Source of the DNA: Orrella dioscoreae | GTDB taxonomy: Bacteria; Pseudomonadota; Gammaproteobacteria; Burkholderiales; Burkholderiaceae_B | Assembly: GCF_900089455.2 (NCBI RefSeq) | Contig: NZ_LT907988.1 | Coordinates: 2,666,001 to 2,730,000, forward strand | Direction: 5' to 3' | DNA length: 64,000 nucleotides | Part shown: positions 26,881 through 35,874 of the stretch, one piece after another | Position numbering within the stretch: position 1 is the stretch's first letter | Layout of the letters: every line of letters starts with the position of its first letter | The notes under the pieces: generated by a model | The model's input: the letters and a program-made list of their open reading frames with translations, nothing else | What the model was told of the DNA's origin: nothing | Database searches by the model: none | Position numbers and translations under genes: made by a program

Positions 26881-27804
26881 TCAGGCCGCCACGGACTCGG
26901 CCTTCAGCAGTGCGCTGGCGGCGGCCGTCAGCGGCGCCTTCAGGGCCGCGTCGGTATTGGCCAGCATGGGCAGCATGGGACCCATGTCGGCAATGCCGCA
27001 GAAGCTCACCGCGTCGTGCAGGACCGGGATGGGGCCGTGCGCGTCGCGCAGGTCTTCCACGCCCAGGAAGCCCTTGCGGAGGGTTTCCGCGCCTTCCCAG
27101 TCGCCCGCCTGGATGGCGCGCAGCAGCGACATCGACGCGGCAGGCGCGATGCAACCCGTACCGGTAGTGAAGCTGCCCAGGCCGAAGGCGCGCAGGTGAT
27201 CGATGGCGGGACGCTCGCCGATGCCGCTGATGATGCGCTTGGGATCCACCTGGGCCGCCAGTTCGCGCAGTTGCTCGTCCTGGGCCGGCTGCTCGCGCAC
27301 CACGGCGTACTTGATGAGGCTGACCGTGCCGTCGTCCACCAGCGCGCGCACCGTCTGTGCCGGCAGATAGCCTTCGTCCTTGATGTACAGCAGCACCGGC
27401 TTGCCCAGCTTCTCGGCGAACAGGCTCACGCCGCGCGCCACGCCCGCGGGATGGCAGGCGCCACGCTGGGGCATGACCATCGTGATGGGGAAGTCGTAGT
27501 CGCGCAGCACGGCGGCCTGGTCGACCAGCTTGCCGAAGTCCGGCCCGGCCGAGGGCACCACCCACGTGTCGTCGGCGGCTGCTTGCACCAGCAGGTCCAG
27601 CACCGCGGCATATTCGTGCATGCCCAGGTGATAGAAGTTGGCGTTGCCGCCATAGACCAGCGTCGAGATGCCGCCGGCTTCCATATGGCGGATCAGGGCG
27701 CGGTTGGCGTCGGCGTTCAAGGACAGGTCGGCGTTGCGCGCCAGCGGCGGCACGGCCAGCACGGAAGCGGCGACGTCCTGCAGGGTGTGGGGCGTGGTTT
27801 TCAT
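26881..27804 (-). CDS. DHDPS-family (class I aldolase) protein, substrate unknown
   Basis: Protein of 307 residues with a dihydrodipicolinate synthase/N-acetylneuraminate lyase fold. The Schiff-base lysine is probably the Lys of PVLLYIKDEGYLPA near residue 170, and VYGGNANFYHLGMHEY is the equivalent of the family's active-site loop. Family members cleave or form 2-oxoacids. The neighbouring FadR-type regulator and Bug binding protein suggest uptake and breakdown of a carboxylic acid, so a catabolic lyase or dehydratase is likelier than lysine biosynthesis. Start ATG 27804. Confidence 0.75.
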   Translation of the reverse strand: MKTTPHTLQDVAASVLAVPPLARNADLSLNADANRALIRHMEAGGISTLVYGGNANFYHLGMHEYAAVLDLLVQAAADDTWVVPSAGPDFGKLVDQAAVLRDYDFPITMVMPQRGACHPAGVARGVSLFAEKLGKPVLLYIKDEGYLPAQTVRALVDDGTVSLIKYAVVREQPAQDEQLRELAAQVDPKRIISGIGERPAIDHLRAFGLGSFTTGTGCIAPAASMSLLRAIQAGDWEGAETLRKGFLGVEDLRDAHGPIPVLHDAVSFCGIADMGPMLPMLANTDAALKAPLTAAASALLKAESVAA

Positions 27805-27933
27805 GTTGCGGAACTCTTGGAGTGTTGAGGGGATGGTGCCGGTCAGGGCACGGATCCGCCTGGCGCCGGACCCCGTGCACAGAGCCCGCCACATCGGCGA
27901 TGACGATGGCTGAATCTTGGCAGCGCCCTTGCA

Positions 27934-27947
27934 ACTTGTCAACAAGT
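27934..27947. promoter_or_regulatory. GntR-type operator
   Basis: ACTTGTCAACAAGT carries perfect 6-bp arms around CA and contains TTGT-N2-ACAA, the usual core for FCD-type GntR regulators. It lies between the two divergent genes, 50 bp before the regulator start. Confidence 0.6.
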
Positions 27948-27997
27948 GGTTATTTATACTTCCAACATACTGACAAGCTGGCCGGTAGAATGCCGGC

Positions 27998-28762
27998 ATG
28001 TCCACCGCCCCCCTGTCCGCGCGCGCCGCCACCCCGCCCCCTTCCACCGAGGGCGGCCCGGTCCTGCGCCGCGTGAAGAAATACAGCGACCAGATCTACG
28101 AAGAGATCATGGCCCGCATCGTCAGCGGCGCCCTCCCCGAGGGCGAGCGCCTGCCGGCGGAAAGCGAAATGGCGGAAACCTTCGGCGTGTCGCGCCCGGT
28201 CATCCGCGAGGCGCTGGCGCGCCTGCGCGCCGATGGCGTCATCGTGTCGCGCCACGGCTCGGGTTCCTATGTGCAACGCAAGCCTGCGGTCGATTTCCTG
28301 CAACTGGCGCCCATCGGCGGCGTGGCGGACCTGCTGCGCGCCTATGAATACCGCGTGGCGCTGGAAGGCGAAGTGGCATGGCTGGCGGCCGAGCGCCGCA
28401 CCGAAACCGACCTGCGCCTGTTGTCGGCTGCCCTGAAGGACATGCGGGCGGCCATGGACGAACGCCGGGTGGGTGCCGAGGCCGACCTGCGCTTTCATCG
28501 CGCGATTGCGGCCGCCACCAAGAACCCGCTGTTCGAGTTCAGCATGCAGGCGCTGTCGGAGTACATCGCCGAAGGCGTGGCGCTGACGCGCAAGCTGTCG
28601 CTGAAAGTGGGCCGCGCCCGCCTGGAACTCGTCCAGGCCGAACACGAGCGCATCTATCAGGCCGTGCGCGCGCACGACAGCGCCGGCGCACGCGAAGCCA
28701 TGCGCAGCCACATCGACAACGCGCGGCTGCGCATGCTGACGGAAGAGCCGCAGCAGGGCTGA
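27998..28762 (+). CDS. FadR-subfamily GntR transcriptional regulator
   Basis: Regulator of 254 residues. The N-terminal winged helix has EIMARIVSGALPEGERLPAE and FGVSRPVIREALARLRADG, and the C-terminal FCD domain has FHRAIAAATKNPLFEF, whose Asp and His residues normally bind a metal and an organic acid. It is divergent from the DHDPS-like/Bug pair with a palindrome in between, so it most likely represses that pair until the substrate appears. Confidence 0.85.
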   Translation: MSTAPLSARAATPPPSTEGGPVLRRVKKYSDQIYEEIMARIVSGALPEGERLPAESEMAETFGVSRPVIREALARLRADGVIVSRHGSGSYVQRKPAVDFLQLAPIGGVADLLRAYEYRVALEGEVAWLAAERRTETDLRLLSAALKDMRAAMDERRVGAEADLRFHRAIAAATKNPLFEFSMQALSEYIAEGVALTRKLSLKVGRARLELVQAEHERIYQAVRAHDSAGAREAMRSHIDNARLRMLTEEPQQG

Positions 28763-28807
28763 TACGGCAACGCCAGTGCAGCGGGACGCCCTGGACGCCG
28801 GTGCGCC

Positions 28808-30940
28808 CTAGCGCCAGCGCGCCCGTATCCGCGCCGCCACGTCCATCGCCGGCGCTGGCTTTTCGCCTTTCGGCCGTATCGGTTCCAGCGGCTCCGGCCT
28901 GGGCAGCAAGTCGAACTTGTCCAGCAGGCTGTCGGGGATGAAGCGCGTGCGTCCGCCGTACACATGGCGGTCGCCCATGCCGGTCTGCTGGGTCACATAG
29001 AAGCGCTGCGGCACCATCACGTGCAGGAAGTCACGCGCGCGCGTCATGGCCACGTACAACAGGCGCCGCTCCTCTTCGATCTCTTCCGACGCACCGGTGC
29101 TGATGTCGCAGGGGATGCAGCCATCCACGGCGTTCAGCACATAGACGGCCTTCCACTCCTGGCCCTTGGCGGAATGGATGGTGGACAGGATGAGGTAGTC
29201 CTCGTCGCGCATGGGTGGCCCGGCATGCGCGCTGGTGGCATCGGGCGGGTCCAGCGTCAGTTCGGTCAGGAAGCGCTCGCGGCTGCCGTAGGCCCCCGCC
29301 AGGCGCGACAGCTGCTGCAGGTCGCCTTGCCGCACGCGCGCATCTTCATACAGGCGCTCCAGGTGCGGCGCGATCCAGCGGGTCACCAGCTCGAGCTCCG
29401 CCGGCCAGCCCGCCTTGCCGCTGGCCAGCGCGGCATACAGCTGCGCAAAGCCGCGCCAAGCCTCGATGTCGCCTTGCGCCGGCACGAAACCGGCAATGGC
29501 CGACACCGGATCCGCGGCGTCGGCCAGGGTGTCCATGAGACGCGCCGCCGTGGCCGGCCCGACACCGGGCAGCAACTGCGCCACGCGAAAACCGGCCACG
29601 CGGCTGCGCGGATTCTGCGCCCAGCGCAGCACCGCCAGCGCATCCTTGATGTGGCCGGCCTCCAGGAATTTCAGGCCGCCGAACTTCACGAAGGGAATGT
29701 TGCGCCGCGCCAGCTCCAGTTCCAGCGCGGCGCTGTGGCTGGACGTGCGGAACAGCACGGCCTGGGCCATGAGCCGCAGGCCTTCTTCGCGCCGCTCCAG
29801 CACGCGGTCGGCCACCCAGCGCGCCTGCCCGGCCTCGTCGCTGACGGCCACCAACTGGGGCTTCAGGCTGGAGTGACGGTCGGTCCAGAGGTCCTTCTTG
29901 AAACGCTCGGCCGCCTGCGCAATCACGGCATTGGATGCCTCCAGGATGGGCTGTGACGAGCGATAGTTGCGCGAGAGCGTGATCACCCGCGCGGGCGTCG
30001 CGAAGCGCTGGGGGAAATCCAGGATGTTGCGCACGGTGGCCGCGCGGAAGGAATAGATGGCCTGGGCATCGTCGCCCACCACCGTGAGCCCCTTGCCGTC
30101 CGGCTTCATGGCCAGCAGGATGCCGGCCTGCAAGGCGTTCGTGTCCTGGTACTCGTCCACCAGCACGTGGTCGAAGCGCCCGCCCAGCTCGGCCGCCAGG
30201 CCGGGGTCGCCCAGCATCTCGGCCCAATACAGCAGCAGGTCGTCGTAATCAAGCGCTTGCTGGTCCTGCTTGGCCTGCACATAGCCGGTGAAAAGGCCGT
30301 TCAGTTCCTCTTCCCACTGCGCGCACCAGGGATAAGCCCGGGCCAGCACCTCGGCCAGCGGCGCGCCGCTGTTGACCACGCGCGAATAGATGCCCAGGCA
30401 GGTGCCCTTCAGCGGAAAGCGCGCGGCCGTGGCCGACAGGCCGCGCGCGTGGCGCACCATGCCCATGAGGTCTTCGGCGTCGCCGCGGTCATGGATGCTG
30501 AAATTTTCGGCCAGCCCGATACGCGGCGCGTAATCGCGCAACAACCGTGCCCCGATCCCGTGGAACGTGCCGGCCCACGGCAAGGCTGGCGGCTCGCCGC
30601 CCTGCAGGCCCAGCGCGCGCGACAGCACCTGCCCCGCCCGCCACGCCATTTCCTGGGCGGCCCGGCGCGAAAACGTCAGCAACAGGATGCGCTGCGGGTC
30701 CGCCCCGTGCAGGATCAGGTTCACCACCCGATGCGCGAGCGCACTGGTCTTGCCCGTGCCCGCCCCCGCGATGACCAGCAGGGCACGGGCATCGGCATCG
30801 GCCAGGCCATGCGCCGCCGCGGCCCGCTGCTCGGCATTGAGCTCGGCCAGGATGTCGGCATGCTGGGGGCCCACGGCCCAGGCAGGCAGGGCGACGGCGG
30901 GGCTGGCTGGGGAAGTCACGGAGAGCAGGTCGGTGGGCAT
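28808..30940 (-). CDS. UvrD/Rep-family ATP-dependent DNA helicase
   Basis: Superfamily 1A helicase of 710 residues. Motif I is VIAGAGTGKTSALAHRV, motif II is VLVDEYQDTN, motif III is VVGDDAQAIYSFRAA, motif IV includes LSRNYRSSQPIL, and motifs V/VI are LSTIHSAKGQEWKAVYV and LLYVAMTRARD. It resembles the UvrD-like helicases of unknown role rather than UvrD itself, which has a longer C-terminus. The frame is open up to 31204, but ATG at 30940 begins the conserved part. Confidence 0.85.
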   Translation of the reverse strand: MPTDLLSVTSPASPAVALPAWAVGPQHADILAELNAEQRAAAAHGLADADARALLVIAGAGTGKTSALAHRVVNLILHGADPQRILLLTFSRRAAQEMAWRAGQVLSRALGLQGGEPPALPWAGTFHGIGARLLRDYAPRIGLAENFSIHDRGDAEDLMGMVRHARGLSATAARFPLKGTCLGIYSRVVNSGAPLAEVLARAYPWCAQWEEELNGLFTGYVQAKQDQQALDYDDLLLYWAEMLGDPGLAAELGGRFDHVLVDEYQDTNALQAGILLAMKPDGKGLTVVGDDAQAIYSFRAATVRNILDFPQRFATPARVITLSRNYRSSQPILEASNAVIAQAAERFKKDLWTDRHSSLKPQLVAVSDEAGQARWVADRVLERREEGLRLMAQAVLFRTSSHSAALELELARRNIPFVKFGGLKFLEAGHIKDALAVLRWAQNPRSRVAGFRVAQLLPGVGPATAARLMDTLADAADPVSAIAGFVPAQGDIEAWRGFAQLYAALASGKAGWPAELELVTRWIAPHLERLYEDARVRQGDLQQLSRLAGAYGSRERFLTELTLDPPDATSAHAGPPMRDEDYLILSTIHSAKGQEWKAVYVLNAVDGCIPCDISTGASEEIEEERRLLYVAMTRARDFLHVMVPQRFYVTQQTGMGDRHVYGGRTRFIPDSLLDKFDLLPRPEPLEPIRPKGEKPAPAMDVAARIRARWR

Positions 30941-31248
30941 GGAATCAGGGCGGCGGAAAGCAGGCGCCGGGGCCGACGCATCGACCAATATACTGTATAT
31001 CCATCCTGTATCGGCGGGCCGTTGGCGCGCAGCACGGGAAAACACGTTTGCATCCGGCGGCCAATGCCTCTTGCGCCACAGCCAGGCGCCCACCAGAAAA
31101 GCAAGCCCGCCGCGCGGCGTCTTGCGCGATGCCTTGCGCCAGCGCAGATGCCCGCGAGACAGCGGCCTCGGGCGCCAACGCGCGAACCTAGAATGGATTC
31201 GCACGCCGACCCGACACCGGACCCCTCTTGAAACATTCCACCGAAGTC
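30941..31248. other. Intergenic region between helicase and cyclase genes
   Basis: This 308-bp divergent region must hold promoters for both genes. It contains a half-matching SOS-like site at 30993-31008 (CTGT, eight bases, then CCTG instead of ACAG). No coding frame with a ribosome site was seen. Confidence 0.4.
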
Positions 31249-32673
31249 ATGGCGCTGGATTGGGCACATACCCATTCCCGCTACAGCGCCGAGCAATGCC
31301 AACTCGCCCAGGATGTCTCCGCCCGCCACACGGCGGCGCTTGCCGATGACTTCTACGATTGCATGCTGGCGGACCAGGGCGCGGCCTTCTTCCTGTCGCA
31401 TGAGCTGGTACAGACGCGCCTGCGACACGCCATGCAGGAATGGCTGCTGACGGTGTTCGATGCGCGCCACCTGGCGCAGTTCCAGGCAGCGGTGGCCTAT
31501 CAATACCGCATCGGCGAAGTGCATGCGCGCATCGAGATTCCGGTGCACTTCATCATTCGCGGCATGCGGCTGCTGACCCGGCGCATGCACGAACTCCTCC
31601 ACGCTGAACCGGATGCCTTGCCTCACGCCGTGCTGGGCGCCTGCCGGTATATTTCGGAAGTCACGCTGATCTCGGTCGAGATCATGTGCCATGCCTATGA
31701 AACCTCGCACGACCGCAAGTCACGCGCCGAGGAAGGCTATCGGCTGCTGGCCCTGTCGCAGAACATCGGCGCGGAAAAGGAACGCCAGCGCGCGGCGCTG
31801 CTGGATTGGGAAAACCAGCTCATGTTCGGCCTGTCGGCCAACCTGCCGTGGCAGCAGTTGCCGCGCATCCGCAAATCCGAGTTCGGCCTGTGGTTCACCC
31901 ACAAGGCCTCGCACGCCTTCGAGGGCGCCAGCGAAACACGCAGCATCCTGCTGCAGCTGGCACAGGTCGATTCGCTGATCCAGACCGCCTCGCACCACCC
32001 GCCCGGCAGCGCGCAACGCGCGCAAGCACTGCAAGGCATCCGCGACGCGACCCAGGCGGTTGCCTATCTGGTCGAGTGCCTGTTCGAGCAGGCGGGCAAC
32101 CTGGAGTCCGGCCGCGACACGCTGACGCGGCTGCTGAACCGCAAGTACCTGCAGGTGGTCATGAACAAGGAGATCGCCTACGCCCGCAAGATCGGCGCGC
32201 CGCTGTCGGTGCTGCTGGCCGACATCGATCACTTCAAGCTCATCAACGACACGCACGGCCACGACGGCGGCGACGTCGTGCTGCAGCAGGTGGCCAGCCT
32301 GATCTCGACCTACAGCCGCGGCGGCGACTACACCTTCCGCCTGGGCGGCGAGGAATTCCTCATCGTGCTGGTGGATGTGGACGGGCCCCAGGCCCTGAGC
32401 GTGGCGGATGCATTGCGCCGCCGCGTGCAGGAACGACCCGTGGCGTTGCCCGATGGCAGCCGCGTGCAGGTGACGCTGAGCGTGGGCGTGTCCGGACACA
32501 GCGGCCATCCCGATTACCAGCGCCTGCTGAAAAGCGCCGACCAGGCGCTGTACGCGGCGAAGGCGGCGGGCCGCAATCGCTGCGTGCTGGCGGAAGACGA
32601 CACCGACATGCCCTCCGGCGCGCCGGCCAGCCACGCGGCAGGCCATCAACCGGTACGCGCCGGCGCGCGCTGA
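31249..32673 (+). CDS. Globin-coupled diguanylate cyclase (BpeGReg/DosC type)
   Basis: Sensor enzyme of 474 residues that makes c-di-GMP in response to a heme ligand such as oxygen. Residues 1-150 form a sensor globin; the probable heme-binding His lies in RIGEVHARIEIPVHF. A linker domain follows, then a GGDEF domain from about residue 290 (DTLTRLLNRKYL). The active site reads GGEEF, which is catalytically competent, and RGGD five residues before it is an intact inhibitory I-site. Length equals Bordetella BpeGReg. A TTG at 31228 is an alternative start. The gene lies beside the hemophore locus, separated only by the DUF454 gene. Confidence 0.87.
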   Translation: MALDWAHTHSRYSAEQCQLAQDVSARHTAALADDFYDCMLADQGAAFFLSHELVQTRLRHAMQEWLLTVFDARHLAQFQAAVAYQYRIGEVHARIEIPVHFIIRGMRLLTRRMHELLHAEPDALPHAVLGACRYISEVTLISVEIMCHAYETSHDRKSRAEEGYRLLALSQNIGAEKERQRAALLDWENQLMFGLSANLPWQQLPRIRKSEFGLWFTHKASHAFEGASETRSILLQLAQVDSLIQTASHHPPGSAQRAQALQGIRDATQAVAYLVECLFEQAGNLESGRDTLTRLLNRKYLQVVMNKEIAYARKIGAPLSVLLADIDHFKLINDTHGHDGGDVVLQQVASLISTYSRGGDYTFRLGGEEFLIVLVDVDGPQALSVADALRRRVQERPVALPDGSRVQVTLSVGVSGHSGHPDYQRLLKSADQALYAAKAAGRNRCVLAEDDTDMPSGAPASHAAGHQPVRAGAR

Positions 32674-33101
32674 GGCGTGTCTCCATCGCAACCCGCGCCA
32701 CGGAGACGGGTGGCGCTTGGCGCGGGCCGCGTGGCCAGCCACGCCGCACAGGCCGCCATGCCGGCGGTCACCGCGCCCCCCAGCCATCCCCCCGGATTGG
32801 CTCCCCACCAGAACATCACGGCCCCCAGCGTGATGCCGCCGACCGCGAAGCATTTGCCGCGGCGCGAGATGGCGCCCTCTTCCCGCCAGGCCACGAGCGC
32901 TGGGCCATAGCGCGGGTGGCGCAGCAGCCAGGCCTCCCAGCGCGGCGACGCCCGGCCGAAGCAACTGGCCGCCAGGATGACGAACACCGTGCTGGGCATG
33001 ACCGGCAACACCGCGCCCAGCACGGCCAAGCCCAGGCACGCCAGCCCGCAGGCGAAATACAGACGGCGGCGCCAGCGCGCCTGCCAGCCCGTGTCCGGCA
33101 T
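32646..33101 (-). CDS. DUF454 (YbaN-like) inner-membrane protein
   Basis: Small membrane protein of 151 residues with the DUF454 pattern: a first hairpin of helices, GLAVLGAVLPVMPSTVFVILAASCF, then a conserved ASPRWEAWLLRHPRYGPALVAWREEGAISRRGK loop, then two more helices. YbaN of E. coli has the same layout and no known function. The 3' end overlaps the cyclase gene by 28 bp. It lies 11 bp after hasF on the same strand. Confidence 0.8.
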   Translation of the reverse strand: MPDTGWQARWRRRLYFACGLACLGLAVLGAVLPVMPSTVFVILAASCFGRASPRWEAWLLRHPRYGPALVAWREEGAISRRGKCFAVGGITLGAVMFWWGANPGGWLGGAVTAGMAACAAWLATRPAPSATRLRGAGCDGDTPQRAPARTG

Positions 33102-33112
33102 GACCGCCGCCC

Positions 33113-34507
33113 TCAACCGCCCGCCCTCGGCGAGACCCTGCTTGCGGCGCGCACGGATGACGGCGGCGCGAGGAACAGCATGCCGACCGCGGACACGTCG
33201 CTTTCTTCCAGCACGCCGGCCTGCCAACGCAGCGTGAGCCACGCCAGCAGGTTGTCGTAGCGCGCCCGCGCCAGGTCGCGCAGGGCCTCCACGCGTTGGC
33301 GTTCAGCGTCCAGGACATCCAGGTTGGTGCGTTCGCCGCCCAGCACGCTGCGGCGCGTGGCCCGCAACCGGCCCGCCGCCGCATCGGCGGCCCGCTGGTA
33401 TGCCGCGATGCGCCGCTCGCTGCTGGCAAGCAGGTTGTACTGCCGCTCCAGGTCATCGAGCATCGCCCGTGTGTCGGCCTCCAGCTTGTGCTGGGCCACA
33501 TCCTGCTGCGCCAGGGCCTGGGCGCTGGCCGCGCTGGTGCGCCCGCCGCTGTAGAGCGGCACCGAGATTTCCACGCCGACGGTATTGGTGTCGTAGCGCT
33601 GGCCGATCTGGTTCTCGGCATTCGAGTCGGTCAGTTGCTTGCGCGCGTACAGGCGCACGCTGGGCAAATGGCCCGCGCGCGCCGCCTCGCGCCGCTGGCG
33701 GGCGGCTTCCAGCAGGCGACGCTGGGCGGCAAGTTCCGGATTGCTGTTCAGGGCGGTATCGCGCCACTGCGCCAAGGGCTGGGGCGAGCCCGCCAGCTGC
33801 GCCATGGCCCGCGCATCCAGGGGCGCCAGCGCCGCCTCGCCCAGGTCCGGCCCGACCACGGCACGCAAGGCGTTGCGTGCGTCGCGCAACTGGTCTCGCG
33901 CCTCGATCTCCTGCGCCTGCACCAGGCCCAGGCGGGCCTCGATTTCCAGGCTGTCGGTGACAGTGCCCTCCCCGCCCGCCACGTAGCGCTCGCTGCGCCG
34001 GGCATCCTCGTGCAGGGTTCGCGCCTGCGCCTCGGCCAGTCCCAACGCCTCCTCGGCATACAGCACATCGGTGTAGACCTGCAGCACCCGCACGGCCAGC
34101 GCCTGCCGCGCCCGCGCCAGCGTGAAGCCCGCCGCCTCGGCTCGGGCCGCCCCCTCGCGATACTGCGCGAACGCCGCCGCGTCGAAGAGCGGCTGGGTCA
34201 GCGTGAAACCAGAGGAATAGCTGTTGTAGCGATAGTCCTGGGTCACCTCGCCGAACAGATTGCTGCTGCGCGACTCGGTCCAGTTTCGTCCCCGGTTGTA
34301 GCGGTACTGCACCGTGGGCAGAAGGCCGCTGCGGCCCAGGGCCCGCTCTTCCTGGTCGGCCCGGGCCTGCGCGCGCGCCTGCGCCCACGTGGGATCGGCG
34401 GACAGCGCCATCGCATAGGCCTGGCGGAAATCCACGGATTGGGCGCAAGCAAGGAAAGACACGACGGACAGGCAAGCCGCGGCCGTCCGGCGAAACCCGC
34501 GCATCAT
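33113..34507 (-). CDS. hasF: TolC-family outer-membrane channel of the hemophore exporter
   Basis: Outer-membrane efflux protein of 464 residues. A signal peptide ends near LACAQSVDF. Two repeats of long coiled-coil helices and barrel strands follow, with the typical internal pattern QARTLHEDARRSERYVAGGEGTVTDSLEIEAR and SVPLYSGGRTSAASAQALA. The start ATG overlaps the stop codon of hasE (ATGA), so this dedicated channel is translated with its adaptor. Serratia relies on a separately encoded TolC-like HasF, so its inclusion in the unit is notable. Confidence 0.85.
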   Translation of the reverse strand: MMRGFRRTAAACLSVVSFLACAQSVDFRQAYAMALSADPTWAQARAQARADQEERALGRSGLLPTVQYRYNRGRNWTESRSSNLFGEVTQDYRYNSYSSGFTLTQPLFDAAAFAQYREGAARAEAAGFTLARARQALAVRVLQVYTDVLYAEEALGLAEAQARTLHEDARRSERYVAGGEGTVTDSLEIEARLGLVQAQEIEARDQLRDARNALRAVVGPDLGEAALAPLDARAMAQLAGSPQPLAQWRDTALNSNPELAAQRRLLEAARQRREAARAGHLPSVRLYARKQLTDSNAENQIGQRYDTNTVGVEISVPLYSGGRTSAASAQALAQQDVAQHKLEADTRAMLDDLERQYNLLASSERRIAAYQRAADAAAGRLRATRRSVLGGERTNLDVLDAERQRVEALRDLARARYDNLLAWLTLRWQAGVLEESDVSAVGMLFLAPPSSVRAASRVSPRAGG

Positions 34508-35874
34508 GACTCTCCCCATGCCGTCCGGACCCGGTCCTGCAAGGGCTTGAAGAGGTAGTTCAACAAGGACCGCTCGCCGGTGCGCACGAAGACCTCCACC
34601 GGCATGCCCGCGCGCAAGGGCGCGTCGCCCAGGCGGGCCAGCTCGCCGGCGCCCACCTGCACCCGCAAGGTGTAATAGGGATGGCCGCTGCGCTCGTCCT
34701 CGAAACGGTCCGCCGACACCAGCGCGACCTCACCGGCTAGGCGTGGCGTGCGGGCGCTGTCGAAGGCGGAGAACATCAGCTCGACGGGCAGCCCGGCGTA
34801 CACCTTGTCCACGCTGGCGACGGGCAACCGGCCTTCCACTGTCAGGGGCTGGTCCTGGGGCACGATCTCCATGAGCCGGGTGCCGGCCTGCACCACGCCG
34901 CCCACGGTGTGGGCGGCAAGACCCACCACGATGCCGCTGGCCGGTGCGCGGATTTCCGTGTGGGCCAGTTCGAAGCGCGCCGTCTCCAGCCGCTGCGCGG
35001 CCTGCTCGGCCTGCACGCGGGCCTCGGCCAGATCGGCGCGGACTTCCTGCTGGAAGGCGTCACGGCGCTGCTGGGCCCGAAGGTTCAGTTCCGCCAATTG
35101 CTGGCGCGTCTGGCCGATGGTGCCCAGGTCCGACGCGATCTCGCCCGACAACTGCGACTGCATGCGCGACAACTCCAGCAGGCGGTTGCGCGGCACATAG
35201 CCTTCTTCGGCCAGTCCTTTCAGGTTGTCCACCTGTTCGCGCAGCAAGGTCTGTTGCGCGCGCTTGTGGGCCAGCGATGCCTCCAGGCCGGACAGCAGGT
35301 TGCGGCTGCCCTGGGCGGACGCCTCGATGCCCGACAGTTCTCCCGCCAGCGACGCGCGCCGGCTGGCGAAGAGCTGGCGTTCGAGCTCGAAGGCCGCCAG
35401 CGCGCGCGTGTCTTCCGCCCCGATGGCGGGCCGCGCGATGTCCGCGCTGCCATCGCGCTCGGCCGTCAGCCGCGCCACGCGTGCGGTCAAGGCGGCCAGT
35501 TGCTCGCGCAGGCCCTGCGTTTCACCCTGCGCGCGCGTGGCATCCAGCCGCAGCAAGGGCTGGCCCGCGCTGACGGTCTCGCCCTCGCGCACCAGCAGCT
35601 CGCCCACCACGCCCCCGCCCAGGCTGTCCACCGCCTGGCGCTCGCCGCTGACCACCACCACGCCGGGCATGGGCACGCCATTGTCCAGCGGCGCAAGCGC
35701 CGCCCAGGCCAGGAAGCCGCCGAAACCCAGCAGCACGACCCACCAGCCCAGGCGTCCCGGGCGTGCATCGCGCAAGCGGGCGTCCTCGGCCGTCGGCCAC
35801 AGCACCGCGTCCTCGATATCGGCGGACGCGGTTTGCCCGCGCGAGGGGCGGCGCGCGATCACGGCCTGGCTCAT
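34504..35874 (-). CDS. hasE: HlyD-family adaptor of the type I exporter
   Basis: Membrane-fusion protein of 456 residues (HasE/PrtE group). One N-terminal membrane helix around residues 42-62 (LGWWVVLLGFGGFLAWAAL) is followed by a lipoyl half-domain (GVVVVSGERQAVDSLGGGVV), a long coiled coil, and a C-terminal beta-barrel (GAGELARLGDAPLRAGMPVEVFVRTG). It links HasD in the inner membrane to the TolC-like channel. Overlaps of four bases on both sides show translational coupling. Confidence 0.87.
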   Translation of the reverse strand: MSQAVIARRPSRGQTASADIEDAVLWPTAEDARLRDARPGRLGWWVVLLGFGGFLAWAALAPLDNGVPMPGVVVVSGERQAVDSLGGGVVGELLVREGETVSAGQPLLRLDATRAQGETQGLREQLAALTARVARLTAERDGSADIARPAIGAEDTRALAAFELERQLFASRRASLAGELSGIEASAQGSRNLLSGLEASLAHKRAQQTLLREQVDNLKGLAEEGYVPRNRLLELSRMQSQLSGEIASDLGTIGQTRQQLAELNLRAQQRRDAFQQEVRADLAEARVQAEQAAQRLETARFELAHTEIRAPASGIVVGLAAHTVGGVVQAGTRLMEIVPQDQPLTVEGRLPVASVDKVYAGLPVELMFSAFDSARTPRLAGEVALVSADRFEDERSGHPYYTLRVQVGAGELARLGDAPLRAGMPVEVFVRTGERSLLNYLFKPLQDRVRTAWGES

